64,000 nt of DNA from UBA7672 sp044224605 (GTDB taxonomy: Bacteria; Pseudomonadota; Alphaproteobacteria; Caulobacterales; Hyphomonadaceae). The stretch lies in contig JBGAKC010000017.1 of NCBI GenBank assembly GCA_044224605.1, positions 30,479-94,478 on the forward strand, given 5' to 3'. The notes beneath the pieces were generated by a model. It was not told the origin of the DNA. It worked only from the letters and a program-made list of their open reading frames with translations, and searched no databases. Shown in pieces: positions 41,930 to 50,028 of this stretch. Position 1 is the stretch's first letter. Each line of letters opens with the position of its first letter. The translations under genes and the position numbers were made by a program.

Positions 41930-44650
41930 ATGCAGGTCGTCGTCGTAGAGTCCCCCGGTAAGGTCAAATCCATCAACAAGTACCTGGGCCCCGGGTACAA
42001 GGTGATGGCGTCCTACGGGCACATCCGCGACCTGCCTTCCAAGGACGGTTCCGTGAAGCCCGACGAGGACTTCGCGATGACCTGGGACATCGATGGAAAG
42101 TCCATCAAGCACGTCAAGGAAATTGCTGACGCGGTGAAGAACGCCGACGGCCTGATCCTCGCCACCGACCCCGATCGCGAAGGCGAAGCGATCTCGTGGC
42201 ACGTGCTCGAAGCTCTCAACAACCGGAAGGTTCTCAAGGGCAAGACCATCCAGCGCGTCACCTTCAATGCCATCACCAAGAAGGCGGTGACGGAGGCGAT
42301 CGAACATCCGCGCGAGATCGACCAGCAGCTGGTCGACGCCTATCTTGCGCGCCGTGCGCTCGACTATCTCGTCGGCTTCTCGCTCTCGCCGGTCCTCTGG
42401 CGCAAACTTCCGGGCAGCCGTTCGGCCGGCCGCGTGCAGTCCGTGGCGCTGCGCATAATCGTCGACCGCGAAATCGAGATCGAACGCTTCATCACCCAGG
42501 AATACTGGCAGGTGCAGACGAAGCTGTCCGTCAATGGCAGCGAGTTCGAAGCCCGCCTGACGGAGCTCGACGGCCAGAAGCTGCAGAAGTTCTCGCTGCC
42601 CAATGCCGAAGCCGCCGCGCGCGCCCTCGCCGCCGTGAAGGCCGGCGCCTATCGCGTCGCCTCGGTCGAGGCCAAGCCGGTCAAGCGCAACCCGCCGCCG
42701 CCCTTCACCACCTCGACGCTGCAGCAGGAAGCCGCCCGCAAGCTCGGCTTCTCGGCCAGCCGCACGATGCAGGTCGCCCAGCGTCTCTATGAAGGCGTCT
42801 CCATCGGCGGCGAGAACACGGGCCTCATCACCTACATGCGTACCGACGGCGTGCAGATGGCCGAAGAAGCCTACGCCGCCGCCCGTTCGTCCATCGCCCG
42901 CAACTACGGCAAGGATTACCTACCCGACGGCCCGCGGCGTTATACATCGAAGGCCAAGAACGCTCAGGAAGCCCACGAAGCCGTACGCCCCACCGACTTC
43001 GACCGCCGCCCCGGCGACGTGTCGATGGAGCCGGACATGGCGCGGCTCTATGAACTCATCTGGAAGCGCGCCGTCGCCTCGCAGATGGAAGCCGCCTCGC
43101 TTGAGCGCACCACAGTCGAGATCCCGTCCAGCGACGGCAAAGCCGTCCTGCGCGCCACGGGCCAGGTCGTGAAATTTGACGGCTTCCTGACGCTTTACCA
43201 GGAAGGCCAGGACGAGAAGGACGACGAGGAAGGCGGTCGCCTGCCAGCGCTCAAGATCGGCGATGCGCCGAAGCTCGTCGACGCCACGCACACGCAGCAC
43301 TTCACCGAGCCGCCGCCGCGCTTCTCCGAAGCTTCGCTGGTCAAGCGCCTCGAGGAACTCGGCATCGGCCGCCCGTCGACCTACGCCTCGATCCTCTCGA
43401 CGCTGATCGACCGCGACTATGTGAAACTCGAACAGAAGCGCTTCATTCCGGAAGACAAGGGACGCCTCGTCACCATCTTCCTAGAGAAGTTTTTCGCACG
43501 TTACGTGGAATACGATTTCACCGCCGCGCTGGAAGAAAAGCTCGACCTCGTCTCGGACGGCAAGCTGGCGTGGAAGGACTTCCTCCGCGACTTCTGGAAG
43601 GAATTCTCCGGCGCCATCGGCGCGACAGCCGAATTGCGCGTCTCGAACGTCATCGACGCCATCAACGACGTGCTGGGCCACCACCTCTTCCCGCCGCGCA
43701 CGGACGCGGACGGCAAGCAGCTCGATCCACGCCAGTGCCCCACCTGCGGCACAGGCCAGCTCTCGCTGAAGCTCGGCAAGTTCGGCGCCTTCGTCGGCTG
43801 CTCGAACTATCCCGAATGCCGGTTCACGCGCCCCTTCGGCGGCGACCCGAACAAGCAGTCGGACATCCCGCCGGAAGGCAAGCTGCTCGGCAACAATCCC
43901 GAAGGCGAGCCTGTCTATCTCAAGTCCGGCCGCTTCGGCGCCTATGTGCAGCTCGGTCCCGACCCCATCGAGAAGGGCGAGAAACCGAAACGCTCGTCCA
44001 TCCCCAACGGATGGTCGGTGCCGGATCTCAGTCTGGAACAAGGCCTCAAGCTTCTGTCGCTGCCGCGCGACGTGGGCAAACATCCCGAGGATGGCGAAAT
44101 GATCATCGCCAATCTCGGCCGTTATGGTCCCTATGTGAAACACCTCAACACCTACGCCAGTCTGCCTGACGTGAACGAGCTGTTCGAAGTCGGCCTCAAC
44201 CGTGCTGTCACACTCATCGCTGAGAAGCGCGCCGGCAAGGGCGGCGGGCGTGGCCGCCAGGCCGTCGCTCCGCTGCGCGAAATCGGCAAACACCCCGATG
44301 GCGAAGCCATCAACCTTTTCAACGGCCGTTATGGCCCCTATCTGAAGCACGGGACGATCAACGCAAACATCCCGCGCGGCGCTGACCCCGCCTCGATCAC
44401 GCTGGAACAGGCGATCGAGCTGGTGGATGCCCGCGCAGCCGCGGCGCCCTCGACCAAGATGAAGGGTAAGCGCGGCAAGGCCCCGGCCAAGAAGGCAGCG
44501 CCCGCCAAGACGGCGGCCAAAGCGCCAGCCAAAAAGGCCGCCGCCAAAACCACTGGAGACAGGAAATCAACGACAACAAAGAAGCCCGCCGCCAAGAAGG
44601 CTGCGGCAAGAACCAAAACCGCCAAGAAGGCGACAAAAGCAGAGGCATGA
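41930..44650 (+). CDS. topA: DNA topoisomerase I
   Basis: TopA relaxes negative supercoils. The 906-residue protein has the Toprim start (VVVESPGKVKSINKYLGPGY, ATDPDREGEAISWHVLE), the active-site Tyr in TGLITYMRTDG, the SRTMQVAQRLYEG and GRPSTYASILSTL blocks and one four-Cys zinc motif (CPTCGTGQLSLKLGKFGAFV, then CSNYPEC). Two C-terminal repeats (LGRYGPYVKHLNTYASLP, NGRYGPYLKHGTINANIP) and a Lys/Ala tail of about 60 residues follow. A gagga ribosome site precedes the ATG. The stop overlaps rnr as ATGA. Confidence 0.96.
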   Translation: MQVVVVESPGKVKSINKYLGPGYKVMASYGHIRDLPSKDGSVKPDEDFAMTWDIDGKSIKHVKEIADAVKNADGLILATDPDREGEAISWHVLEALNNRKVLKGKTIQRVTFNAITKKAVTEAIEHPREIDQQLVDAYLARRALDYLVGFSLSPVLWRKLPGSRSAGRVQSVALRIIVDREIEIERFITQEYWQVQTKLSVNGSEFEARLTELDGQKLQKFSLPNAEAAARALAAVKAGAYRVASVEAKPVKRNPPPPFTTSTLQQEAARKLGFSASRTMQVAQRLYEGVSIGGENTGLITYMRTDGVQMAEEAYAAARSSIARNYGKDYLPDGPRRYTSKAKNAQEAHEAVRPTDFDRRPGDVSMEPDMARLYELIWKRAVASQMEAASLERTTVEIPSSDGKAVLRATGQVVKFDGFLTLYQEGQDEKDDEEGGRLPALKIGDAPKLVDATHTQHFTEPPPRFSEASLVKRLEELGIGRPSTYASILSTLIDRDYVKLEQKRFIPEDKGRLVTIFLEKFFARYVEYDFTAALEEKLDLVSDGKLAWKDFLRDFWKEFSGAIGATAELRVSNVIDAINDVLGHHLFPPRTDADGKQLDPRQCPTCGTGQLSLKLGKFGAFVGCSNYPECRFTRPFGGDPNKQSDIPPEGKLLGNNPEGEPVYLKSGRFGAYVQLGPDPIEKGEKPKRSSIPNGWSVPDLSLEQGLKLLSLPRDVGKHPEDGEMIIANLGRYGPYVKHLNTYASLPDVNELFEVGLNRAVTLIAEKRAGKGGGRGRQAVAPLREIGKHPDGEAINLFNGRYGPYLKHGTINANIPRGADPASITLEQAIELVDARAAAAPSTKMKGKRGKAPAKKAAPAKTAAKAPAKKAAAKTTGDRKSTTTKKPAAKKAAARTKTAKKATKAEA

Positions 44651-46986
44651 GCCGAGTTCCCCGCCCCAGCGGTCCACCCACCAGAGAGATGGTCCTCGAC
44701 TATCTCGAGAAGAACCCAGGCCACGGCGCCAAGCGCGATATCGCGCGCGGCCTTGATGTTCCAACCGAGCACAAACCCGAACTGCGCCGCATCCTGAACG
44801 AGCTTGAAGCCGAGGGCGCCCTCGTGCGCACGGCCAAGCGCGCCTTCCAGCCGGCCGAACAGCCGCCTCCGACAGGAATCGTGAAGTTCGAGCGCATCGA
44901 CCGCGACGGCGAACTGATCGGCCGCGCAATGGGCAAGGACGGCCCCTACGGCCCGGACATCTTCTACGCCGGCCCCTCCGGCGCCAACCACCGCAAGGGC
45001 GGCGCGACGCTGTCGCTCGGCGTCGGCGAGCGTGCGCTCTGCCGCATCGAAAAAAGCCGCGACGGCGCATGGCGCGCCCGCGCGATCAAGAAGATCGACG
45101 CCGCGCCCGAAACCTCGCTGATCGGCGTCTACCGCGCGAACCGCTATGGCGGTACGGTCGAGCCGACCTCCCGCAAGGAGAAAGGCGACTTCATCATCGA
45201 GAAGTCCGACGCCCGCGATGCCCGCGACGGCGATCTCGTACGTATCAATGCGCGCCCGGCCCGCGGCTATGGCCCACGCCGCGCCAGCATCGTGGAAGTC
45301 ATCGGCCACGTCGATGATCCGCGCGCAGCGTCCATCATCGCCATGCACACGCACGGCGTGCCGGATGAATTCGCGGAAGCCGTAATCGAGGAAGCCAACA
45401 ACGCCAAGCCCGCCCCGGCGCCGCGCGAGGACCTCACGCGTATCCCGCTCATCACAATCGACCCGGAAGACGCGCGCGATCATGACGACGCCGTCTATGC
45501 CGAGCCTGATGGTCATGGCGGCTGGCGCGTCATCGTCGCCATCGCGGATGTTGCCGCCTATGTCCGTGTCGGCACGACGCTGGATCGCGAAGCCTATCGG
45601 CGTGGCAACTCCACCTACTTCCCCGACCGCGTCTCGCCGATGCTGCCGGAACACCTTTCGGCGGACCTGTGCTCGCTACGCGAAGGCGAACTGCGCGAAA
45701 CATTCGCGGTCGAGATGTTCTTCAATTCCAGCGGCGCGAAGACAAAGCACCGCTTCATCCGCGGCAAGATGCGCTCCGCAGCCAAGCTCTCCTATCGCCA
45801 GGCGCAGGACGCCATCGACGGCCGGCCCGACGACAAGACCCAGCCGCTTCTCGAAAGCGTGCTGAAGCCCCTGTGGGACAGCTACTGGTGCGTCGACAAG
45901 GCGCGCAAGAACCGCCACCCGCTCGACCTCGACCTGCCCGAGCGCCGCGTGCGCATCAGCGAAGAAGGCAAGATCGCCTCCATCAGCCTGCGTGAGCGTT
46001 TCGACGCCCACCGCCTGATCGAGGAGTTCATGATCCAGGCCAACGTCTGCGCCGCCGAGACGCTGGAAGACAAGCGCGCACCGCTCGTCTATCGCGTGCA
46101 CGAGGAGCCGAGCGAGGAGAAGGTCAACGCGCTCTCCAACTTCCTGCCAACCATCGGACTCAAATGGACGCGCGGCGAGAAGATCACCGGCGCACGGTTC
46201 AACAAGCTGCTGGCCGACGTGAAAGGCTCGGAGAACGAGCCGCTTGTCAACGAGATGGTCCTGCGCACGCAAGCGCAAGCCCGCTACGCCAACGAGAATC
46301 TCGGCCACTTCGGCCTCAACCTCCTGAAATACGCACACTTCACCTCGCCGATCCGCCGCTATTCGGACCTCATCGTCCACCGCGCCCTCATCCGCGCGCT
46401 GAGCCTCGGCCCGGATGGCATGACGGATCAGGATCGCGTCCGCCTCGAAGAGATGGCCGAACACGTCACCATGACGGAGCGCCGCTCGATGGCCGCCGAG
46501 CGCGAAGCCACCGACCGCTATCTGGCCATCTACATGGCTGACCGGGTCGGCGCGATCTTCGAGGCGCGCATCGCCGGCGTCACGCGCGCGGGCCTGTTCG
46601 TTCGCCTCGCGGAAAATGGCGCGGATGGCTTCATCCCGGCGTCCCGCCTGTCGGACGAATACTGGATCCACGACGAGACCAGCGCCGCGCTAGTCGCTCA
46701 GCGTTCCGGCCAGCGCTACGAACTGGGCATGAACGTGCAGGTGAAACTGATGGAAGCAACGCCCCTCACCGGCGGCCTGCTCTTTTCCATGCAGTCCCCG
46801 CCACGCGCGCGCCGCCGCGACCTCAAGATGCCGGAACGCGAAACCCGCAACTTCCGCGACCGTGGCGGCGGCAACCCTGCCCGCAAACGCCCCGCGGACG
46901 GCGGCGGCCGCCCGCCCGGCATTCGCCACTCGACGAAGAAGGGGAAGGCGAGTTACGGCAAGAACAAGCGGAAGAAAGGCCGATAG
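44647..46986 (+). CDS. rnr: ribonuclease R
   Basis: RNase R is a processive 3'-to-5' exoribonuclease that degrades structured RNA. The 779 residues contain an N-terminal winged helix (PTREMVLDYLEKNPG), cold-shock domains, the RNB domain with metal Asp residues in DPEDARDHDDAVYAEPDG, and the HFTSPIRRYSDLIVHRAL block. A C-terminal S1 domain (FEARIAGVTRAGLFVRLAEN) and a basic Gly/Arg/Lys tail follow. It is co-transcribed with topA through an ATGA overlap. Confidence 0.95.
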   Translation: MSRVPRPSGPPTREMVLDYLEKNPGHGAKRDIARGLDVPTEHKPELRRILNELEAEGALVRTAKRAFQPAEQPPPTGIVKFERIDRDGELIGRAMGKDGPYGPDIFYAGPSGANHRKGGATLSLGVGERALCRIEKSRDGAWRARAIKKIDAAPETSLIGVYRANRYGGTVEPTSRKEKGDFIIEKSDARDARDGDLVRINARPARGYGPRRASIVEVIGHVDDPRAASIIAMHTHGVPDEFAEAVIEEANNAKPAPAPREDLTRIPLITIDPEDARDHDDAVYAEPDGHGGWRVIVAIADVAAYVRVGTTLDREAYRRGNSTYFPDRVSPMLPEHLSADLCSLREGELRETFAVEMFFNSSGAKTKHRFIRGKMRSAAKLSYRQAQDAIDGRPDDKTQPLLESVLKPLWDSYWCVDKARKNRHPLDLDLPERRVRISEEGKIASISLRERFDAHRLIEEFMIQANVCAAETLEDKRAPLVYRVHEEPSEEKVNALSNFLPTIGLKWTRGEKITGARFNKLLADVKGSENEPLVNEMVLRTQAQARYANENLGHFGLNLLKYAHFTSPIRRYSDLIVHRALIRALSLGPDGMTDQDRVRLEEMAEHVTMTERRSMAAEREATDRYLAIYMADRVGAIFEARIAGVTRAGLFVRLAENGADGFIPASRLSDEYWIHDETSAALVAQRSGQRYELGMNVQVKLMEATPLTGGLLFSMQSPPRARRRDLKMPERETRNFRDRGGGNPARKRPADGGGRPPGIRHSTKKGKASYGKNKRKKGR

Positions 46987-47001
46987 GCCCCCCGAGCACG
47001 C

Positions 47002-47047
47002 CCTCATCCTGAGGGATTGCGAAGCAATCGTCTCGAAGGATGAAAGG
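47002..47047. repeat. palindromic intergenic repeat (alphaproteobacterial cctcatcctgag type)
   Basis: The 46-bp element starts cctcatcctgagg, has an inner perfect stem gattgc-gaa-gcaatc, and ends gtctcgaaggatga. The outer catcct and aggatg pair. This matches from memory a dispersed intergenic palindrome common in Caulobacterales and Rhizobiales. It lies between rnr and the NUDIX gene. Only one copy is seen in this window. Confidence 0.65.
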
Positions 47048-47106
47048 CCGGGCTGGCTGTCTCCACCCGGTTGACCATCCCCGCTCGCTGGTCCACCCCT
47101 GATTCA

Positions 47107-47886
47107 ATGACACGTCCCTTCGATCCCGATGACGATCCCGCCCAGATTGCCGCCGCGAAAGCAGCTGCAGCGAAAAGCCTGTCCGAAGACGACCTCCTCC
47201 GGGAGGATCCTGCCAATCTCGTCGCGAACCCCGCCACGCCGCGTGATGCGGCGACGCTCATCCTCTACCGCATGACGCCTGACGGCCCGCGTATCCTGAT
47301 GGGATGCCGTTCCGCCGGCCATGATTTCATGCCGGACAAATACGTGTTTCCCGGCGGGCGCGTTGACGAGGAAGACGCGTCCGCTCCGGCCCTCACCGAA
47401 CTCTCCGAAGAGGTCGACACGACGCTCCGCATCGGCGCGCAACGCGCGACCCGCGCGTTCCCTCTGACCGCCGTCCGCGAAGTCTTCGAGGAAACCGGCC
47501 TGATCGTCGGCCGCAAGGCCAGCGGCCTTGCAGGCGTTCCAGCCTCTTGGGCGGACTACTACGCACAGGGCGCCGCACCCTCTCTCGCCAACTTCCATTT
47601 CGTCGGCCGCGCCATCACGCCGCCAATGCGGCACAAGCGCTTCGACGCCCGCTTCTTCATGGCCGATGCCGCGGATGCGCTCATCGACGATCGGCCGCCC
47701 ATCGACGGCCGCGAGCTCAACGATCTGCGCTGGTTCACGCTGGCCGAAGTCGCCAACCTCGACCTGCCAAACGTCACCCGCTTCGTGATCTCGGAAGTCG
47801 AGACACGCCTCGTGAAGCAGGAAGCGATCAAGCCCTTCCACCTTTACTGGACCCCGGAAGGCCACGTCCGCGAGCGCATCGGTTAG
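47107..47886 (+). CDS. NUDIX hydrolase with interrupted NUDIX box (NUDT19-like)
   Basis: The 259-residue protein starts at ATG 47107. The NUDIX box begins FMPDKYVFPGGRVDEED, but about 40 residues intervene before the catalytic helix LTAVREVFEETGLIVGR (REVFEE). This split box is known in NUDT19/NUDT7-like coenzyme A diphosphatases, so acyl-CoA or CoA hydrolysis is a plausible role (inference). The C-terminal half includes TPPMRHKRFDARFFMADA and ELNDLRWFTLAEVANLDLPN. It is convergent with the DUF2269 gene. Confidence 0.85.
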   Translation: MTRPFDPDDDPAQIAAAKAAAAKSLSEDDLLREDPANLVANPATPRDAATLILYRMTPDGPRILMGCRSAGHDFMPDKYVFPGGRVDEEDASAPALTELSEEVDTTLRIGAQRATRAFPLTAVREVFEETGLIVGRKASGLAGVPASWADYYAQGAAPSLANFHFVGRAITPPMRHKRFDARFFMADAADALIDDRPPIDGRELNDLRWFTLAEVANLDLPNVTRFVISEVETRLVKQEAIKPFHLYWTPEGHVRERIG

Positions 47887-48353
47887 AACGCTGGCCGCGC
47901 GATCATTAGCCAGACAATCGCCAACACAGCTGCAAATGCTGGAAACCCCGCAATGAACCAGATGCGGTAGAGCCGGTGATAGCGATCCGGCAGGTCCGCA
48001 CCGGCGGCGGCCGCAGCTTGCGCAATGTCGCGCAGCTGATGCTGTATCCACATGACAGGCAGCCAGAACGCTCCGACCAGCACATACAGCCCCAGCGAAA
48101 GCAGGATCCAGCTCTCGGTAAGCCGCCAGCCGATCTCCATCGCCAACAGGCTGCCGGAGATGGGTTGCAGAACGACCGCCGTGGCGGTGAAGAGCCAATC
48201 CGCTATCACCACCGTCCCCGCAACATGCGCGACCACCCGCGCATCGCGCGTGCGTTGCGCCATCACCATGAAAAACGCGATCCCGGCGCCCGTTCCCAAC
48301 AGCACGCATGCGCCAATGATGTGCGTCCAGCGCAGCAGGTGCACCCATTCCAT
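47883..48353 (-). CDS. DUF2269-family integral membrane protein
   Basis: The start at 48353 gives 156 residues: MEWVHLLRWTHIIGACVLLG, then FFMVMAQRTRDARVVAHVAG, ATAVVLQPISGSLLAMEIGW, LLSLGLYVLVGAFWLPVMW and a final helix near IWFIAGFPAFAAVLAIVWLM. About four membrane helices match DUF2269. The ATG overlaps the stop of the upstream SDR-DoxX gene (TGATG), so they form a unit. The function is unknown. Confidence 0.8.
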   Translation of the reverse strand: MEWVHLLRWTHIIGACVLLGTGAGIAFFMVMAQRTRDARVVAHVAGTVVIADWLFTATAVVLQPISGSLLAMEIGWRLTESWILLSLGLYVLVGAFWLPVMWIQHQLRDIAQAAAAAGADLPDRYHRLYRIWFIAGFPAFAAVLAIVWLMIARPAF

Positions 48354-49648
48354 CAGCGCTCCTCCACCAGAGCTGCAACGGCAAGCGCAAGCGCCATGGC
48401 CGGAAGCACCTTCACGAATGGCCCAAGCGGATCGGCCCATAGCTCCGGCGTCAGCCATGTCCCGGCCGCGAGATAGCCGGCCGCCACGACAATCGACGCC
48501 CACGCGGCGCGCCTCACCCAATTGCGCCACAAGAGACCCCAGCCGATCAGCAGATCAGCCACAATTCCCCCTCCCACCAGCCATTCGGCGGCGCTCTCGC
48601 CAGTTCGCCCCGCCAGCACGGCCTCGGCGGCATCGCGCTGCACGAGGCCGATCACGCCGCTCGCCAACCAGAACGCCGACAGCGTCAGCAGCAGCGCGGG
48701 AAACACCAGCTGCGCCCGCCCGAACGTGCGCTCCTGCGCAGTGGAGGGAAGATCGCGCAAGGTCTCGTTGAGCGGCTTGAGTGCGAAACCACCCGCCGCC
48801 CGCCATGGCCCGGCATCGCCCCTGACGCCGTCTGCAAGCGACCGCAACGCCGTCGTGCGCATCGGCGAGCGCCAGCCGAGCCATCCTGCCAGATCAGCCG
48901 CCCGGCCTAGCGCAAGTCCGATCCAGCGCGGCAACCGCCATTGCCACAGCGCGTCGTCGCGCCCGGACCACCGGCGTACGGACTTCACGATGTCACCCAG
49001 TGTATGCGGCTGGTCTTCCACAAGATCGTAGTCGCGCCGCGCAGCGACTTCGCCGGCCAACACCGCCTGCACGGCCTCGCCTACATCCGCTCCCGCCACC
49101 GTCTGGATGCGGGCGTCCTGCAGCATGACCGGCTGCACCAGTGGAAACGCCGCCAGCGCCCTCAGCAGCGTCGTGCCGCCATAGGCGCCCGCGGAGATCA
49201 CCAGACCCGGCTTCAGGATCGTCCATGCGAGACTGCAGGCCCTCACGGCCTCATCCCCGGCGCCCTTGGTTGCCAGGAACACCGTGCGCGCTGCCCGGTC
49301 CGCGCCGGGCGCCGATATCTGGACAAAGCACCTCACGCCGCGCTGGTCGCACGCAGCAATCAGCGCACGGATCGCCGTGTCGTGCACCGCATGGAGATCG
49401 TCGCGTGGACCGTCCTGCAGGGCGCCCGCGGCGTTCACTACAGCATCGACGTCCTGGAGATGGCTGATCCAGTCCTCGGGGCGCACCATCCGCCGCATGT
49501 CGCCATGGTTCCAGCTCAGGTCCGGCAGTAGCCGCCGCCCTGCCGCCGGCGAACGCCCGAATCCCACGACCCGATGGCCAGCCCGCCGCAGGGCCCGGAT
49601 TATCTCCAGTCCCAGCAAGCCATATCCGCCAAGAACCAGTACCCGCAT
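48353..49648 (-). CDS. SDR-type NAD(P)-binding protein fused to DoxX-like membrane domain
   Basis: The start at 49648 gives MRVLVLGGYGLLGLEIIRAL, an extended/atypical SDR Rossmann motif. Residues 1 to about 290 resemble NmrA/complex I NDUFA9-like SDRs (VVNAAGALQDG, VQISAPGADR, ILKPGLVI). The C-terminal 130 residues carry about four hydrophobic helices (LVFPALLLTLSAFWLASGVI, WLVGGGIVADLLIGWGLLW) like DoxX. It is translationally coupled to a DUF2269 protein; a membrane redox role is inferred. The 431-residue length fits this fusion family. Confidence 0.8.
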   Translation of the reverse strand: MRVLVLGGYGLLGLEIIRALRRAGHRVVGFGRSPAAGRRLLPDLSWNHGDMRRMVRPEDWISHLQDVDAVVNAAGALQDGPRDDLHAVHDTAIRALIAACDQRGVRCFVQISAPGADRAARTVFLATKGAGDEAVRACSLAWTILKPGLVISAGAYGGTTLLRALAAFPLVQPVMLQDARIQTVAGADVGEAVQAVLAGEVAARRDYDLVEDQPHTLGDIVKSVRRWSGRDDALWQWRLPRWIGLALGRAADLAGWLGWRSPMRTTALRSLADGVRGDAGPWRAAGGFALKPLNETLRDLPSTAQERTFGRAQLVFPALLLTLSAFWLASGVIGLVQRDAAEAVLAGRTGESAAEWLVGGGIVADLLIGWGLLWRNWVRRAAWASIVVAAGYLAAGTWLTPELWADPLGPFVKVLPAMALALAVAALVEER

Positions 49649-49784
49649 CGCAAGCCCCGTCACGTCATAAATCTAGAATTTCCAAGGATTTAGGGCAAGA
49701 ATCTGCAGTTCGGCTTGACTTCTCCCCCACCCTTCGTGTCTAAGCACGCTTCCGAATTTTCGAAGACACGTCCGAGAGCGCCAA

Positions 49785-49952
49785 ATGGCCAAGCCGACCA
49801 GCATCAAGATCCGCCTCAACTCGTCGGCTGACACCGGCTTCTTCTACGTCACGAAGAAGAACCCGCGCACGCAGACCGAGAAGCTCGTGCTGAAGAAGTA
49901 CGACCCGGTCGTGCGCAAGCACGTCGACTTCAAGGAAGGCAAGATCAAGTAA
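49785..49952 (+). CDS. rpmG: 50S ribosomal protein L33
   Basis: This 55-residue gene reads MAKPTSIKIRLNSSADTGFF followed by YVTKKNPRTQTEKLVLKKYD and ends FKEGKIK, the standard alphaproteobacterial L33 without the zinc-binding Cys residues (C-minus type). L33 lies near the E site of the large subunit. A TTGACT at 49715-49720 could be the -35 box of its own promoter, though the -10 is weak. A strong terminator follows 34 bp after the stop. Confidence 0.96.
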   Translation: MAKPTSIKIRLNSSADTGFFYVTKKNPRTQTEKLVLKKYDPVVRKHVDFKEGKIK

Positions 49953-49986
49953 GCCTTCCCGCCTTCAAGGCAGGAACCAGAATCAA

Positions 49987-50020
49987 GAAGGCCCGGAGCA
50001 ATACTCCGGGCCTTCTGCTT
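49987..50020 (+). terminator. rho-independent terminator after rpmG
   Basis: A 12-bp stem (gaaggcccggag / ctccgggccttc) with a 5-nt loop is followed by tgcttttcg. It separates rpmG from the convergent PQQ dehydrogenase, whose stop is at 50029. Confidence 0.85.
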
Positions 50021-50028
50021 TTCGTCTC

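Noticed and set aside
44338..45654. 438-residue minus-strand frame opposite topA and rnr
   Set aside because: Antisense shadow; repeats of Ala, Asp and Arg only, crossing two real genes.
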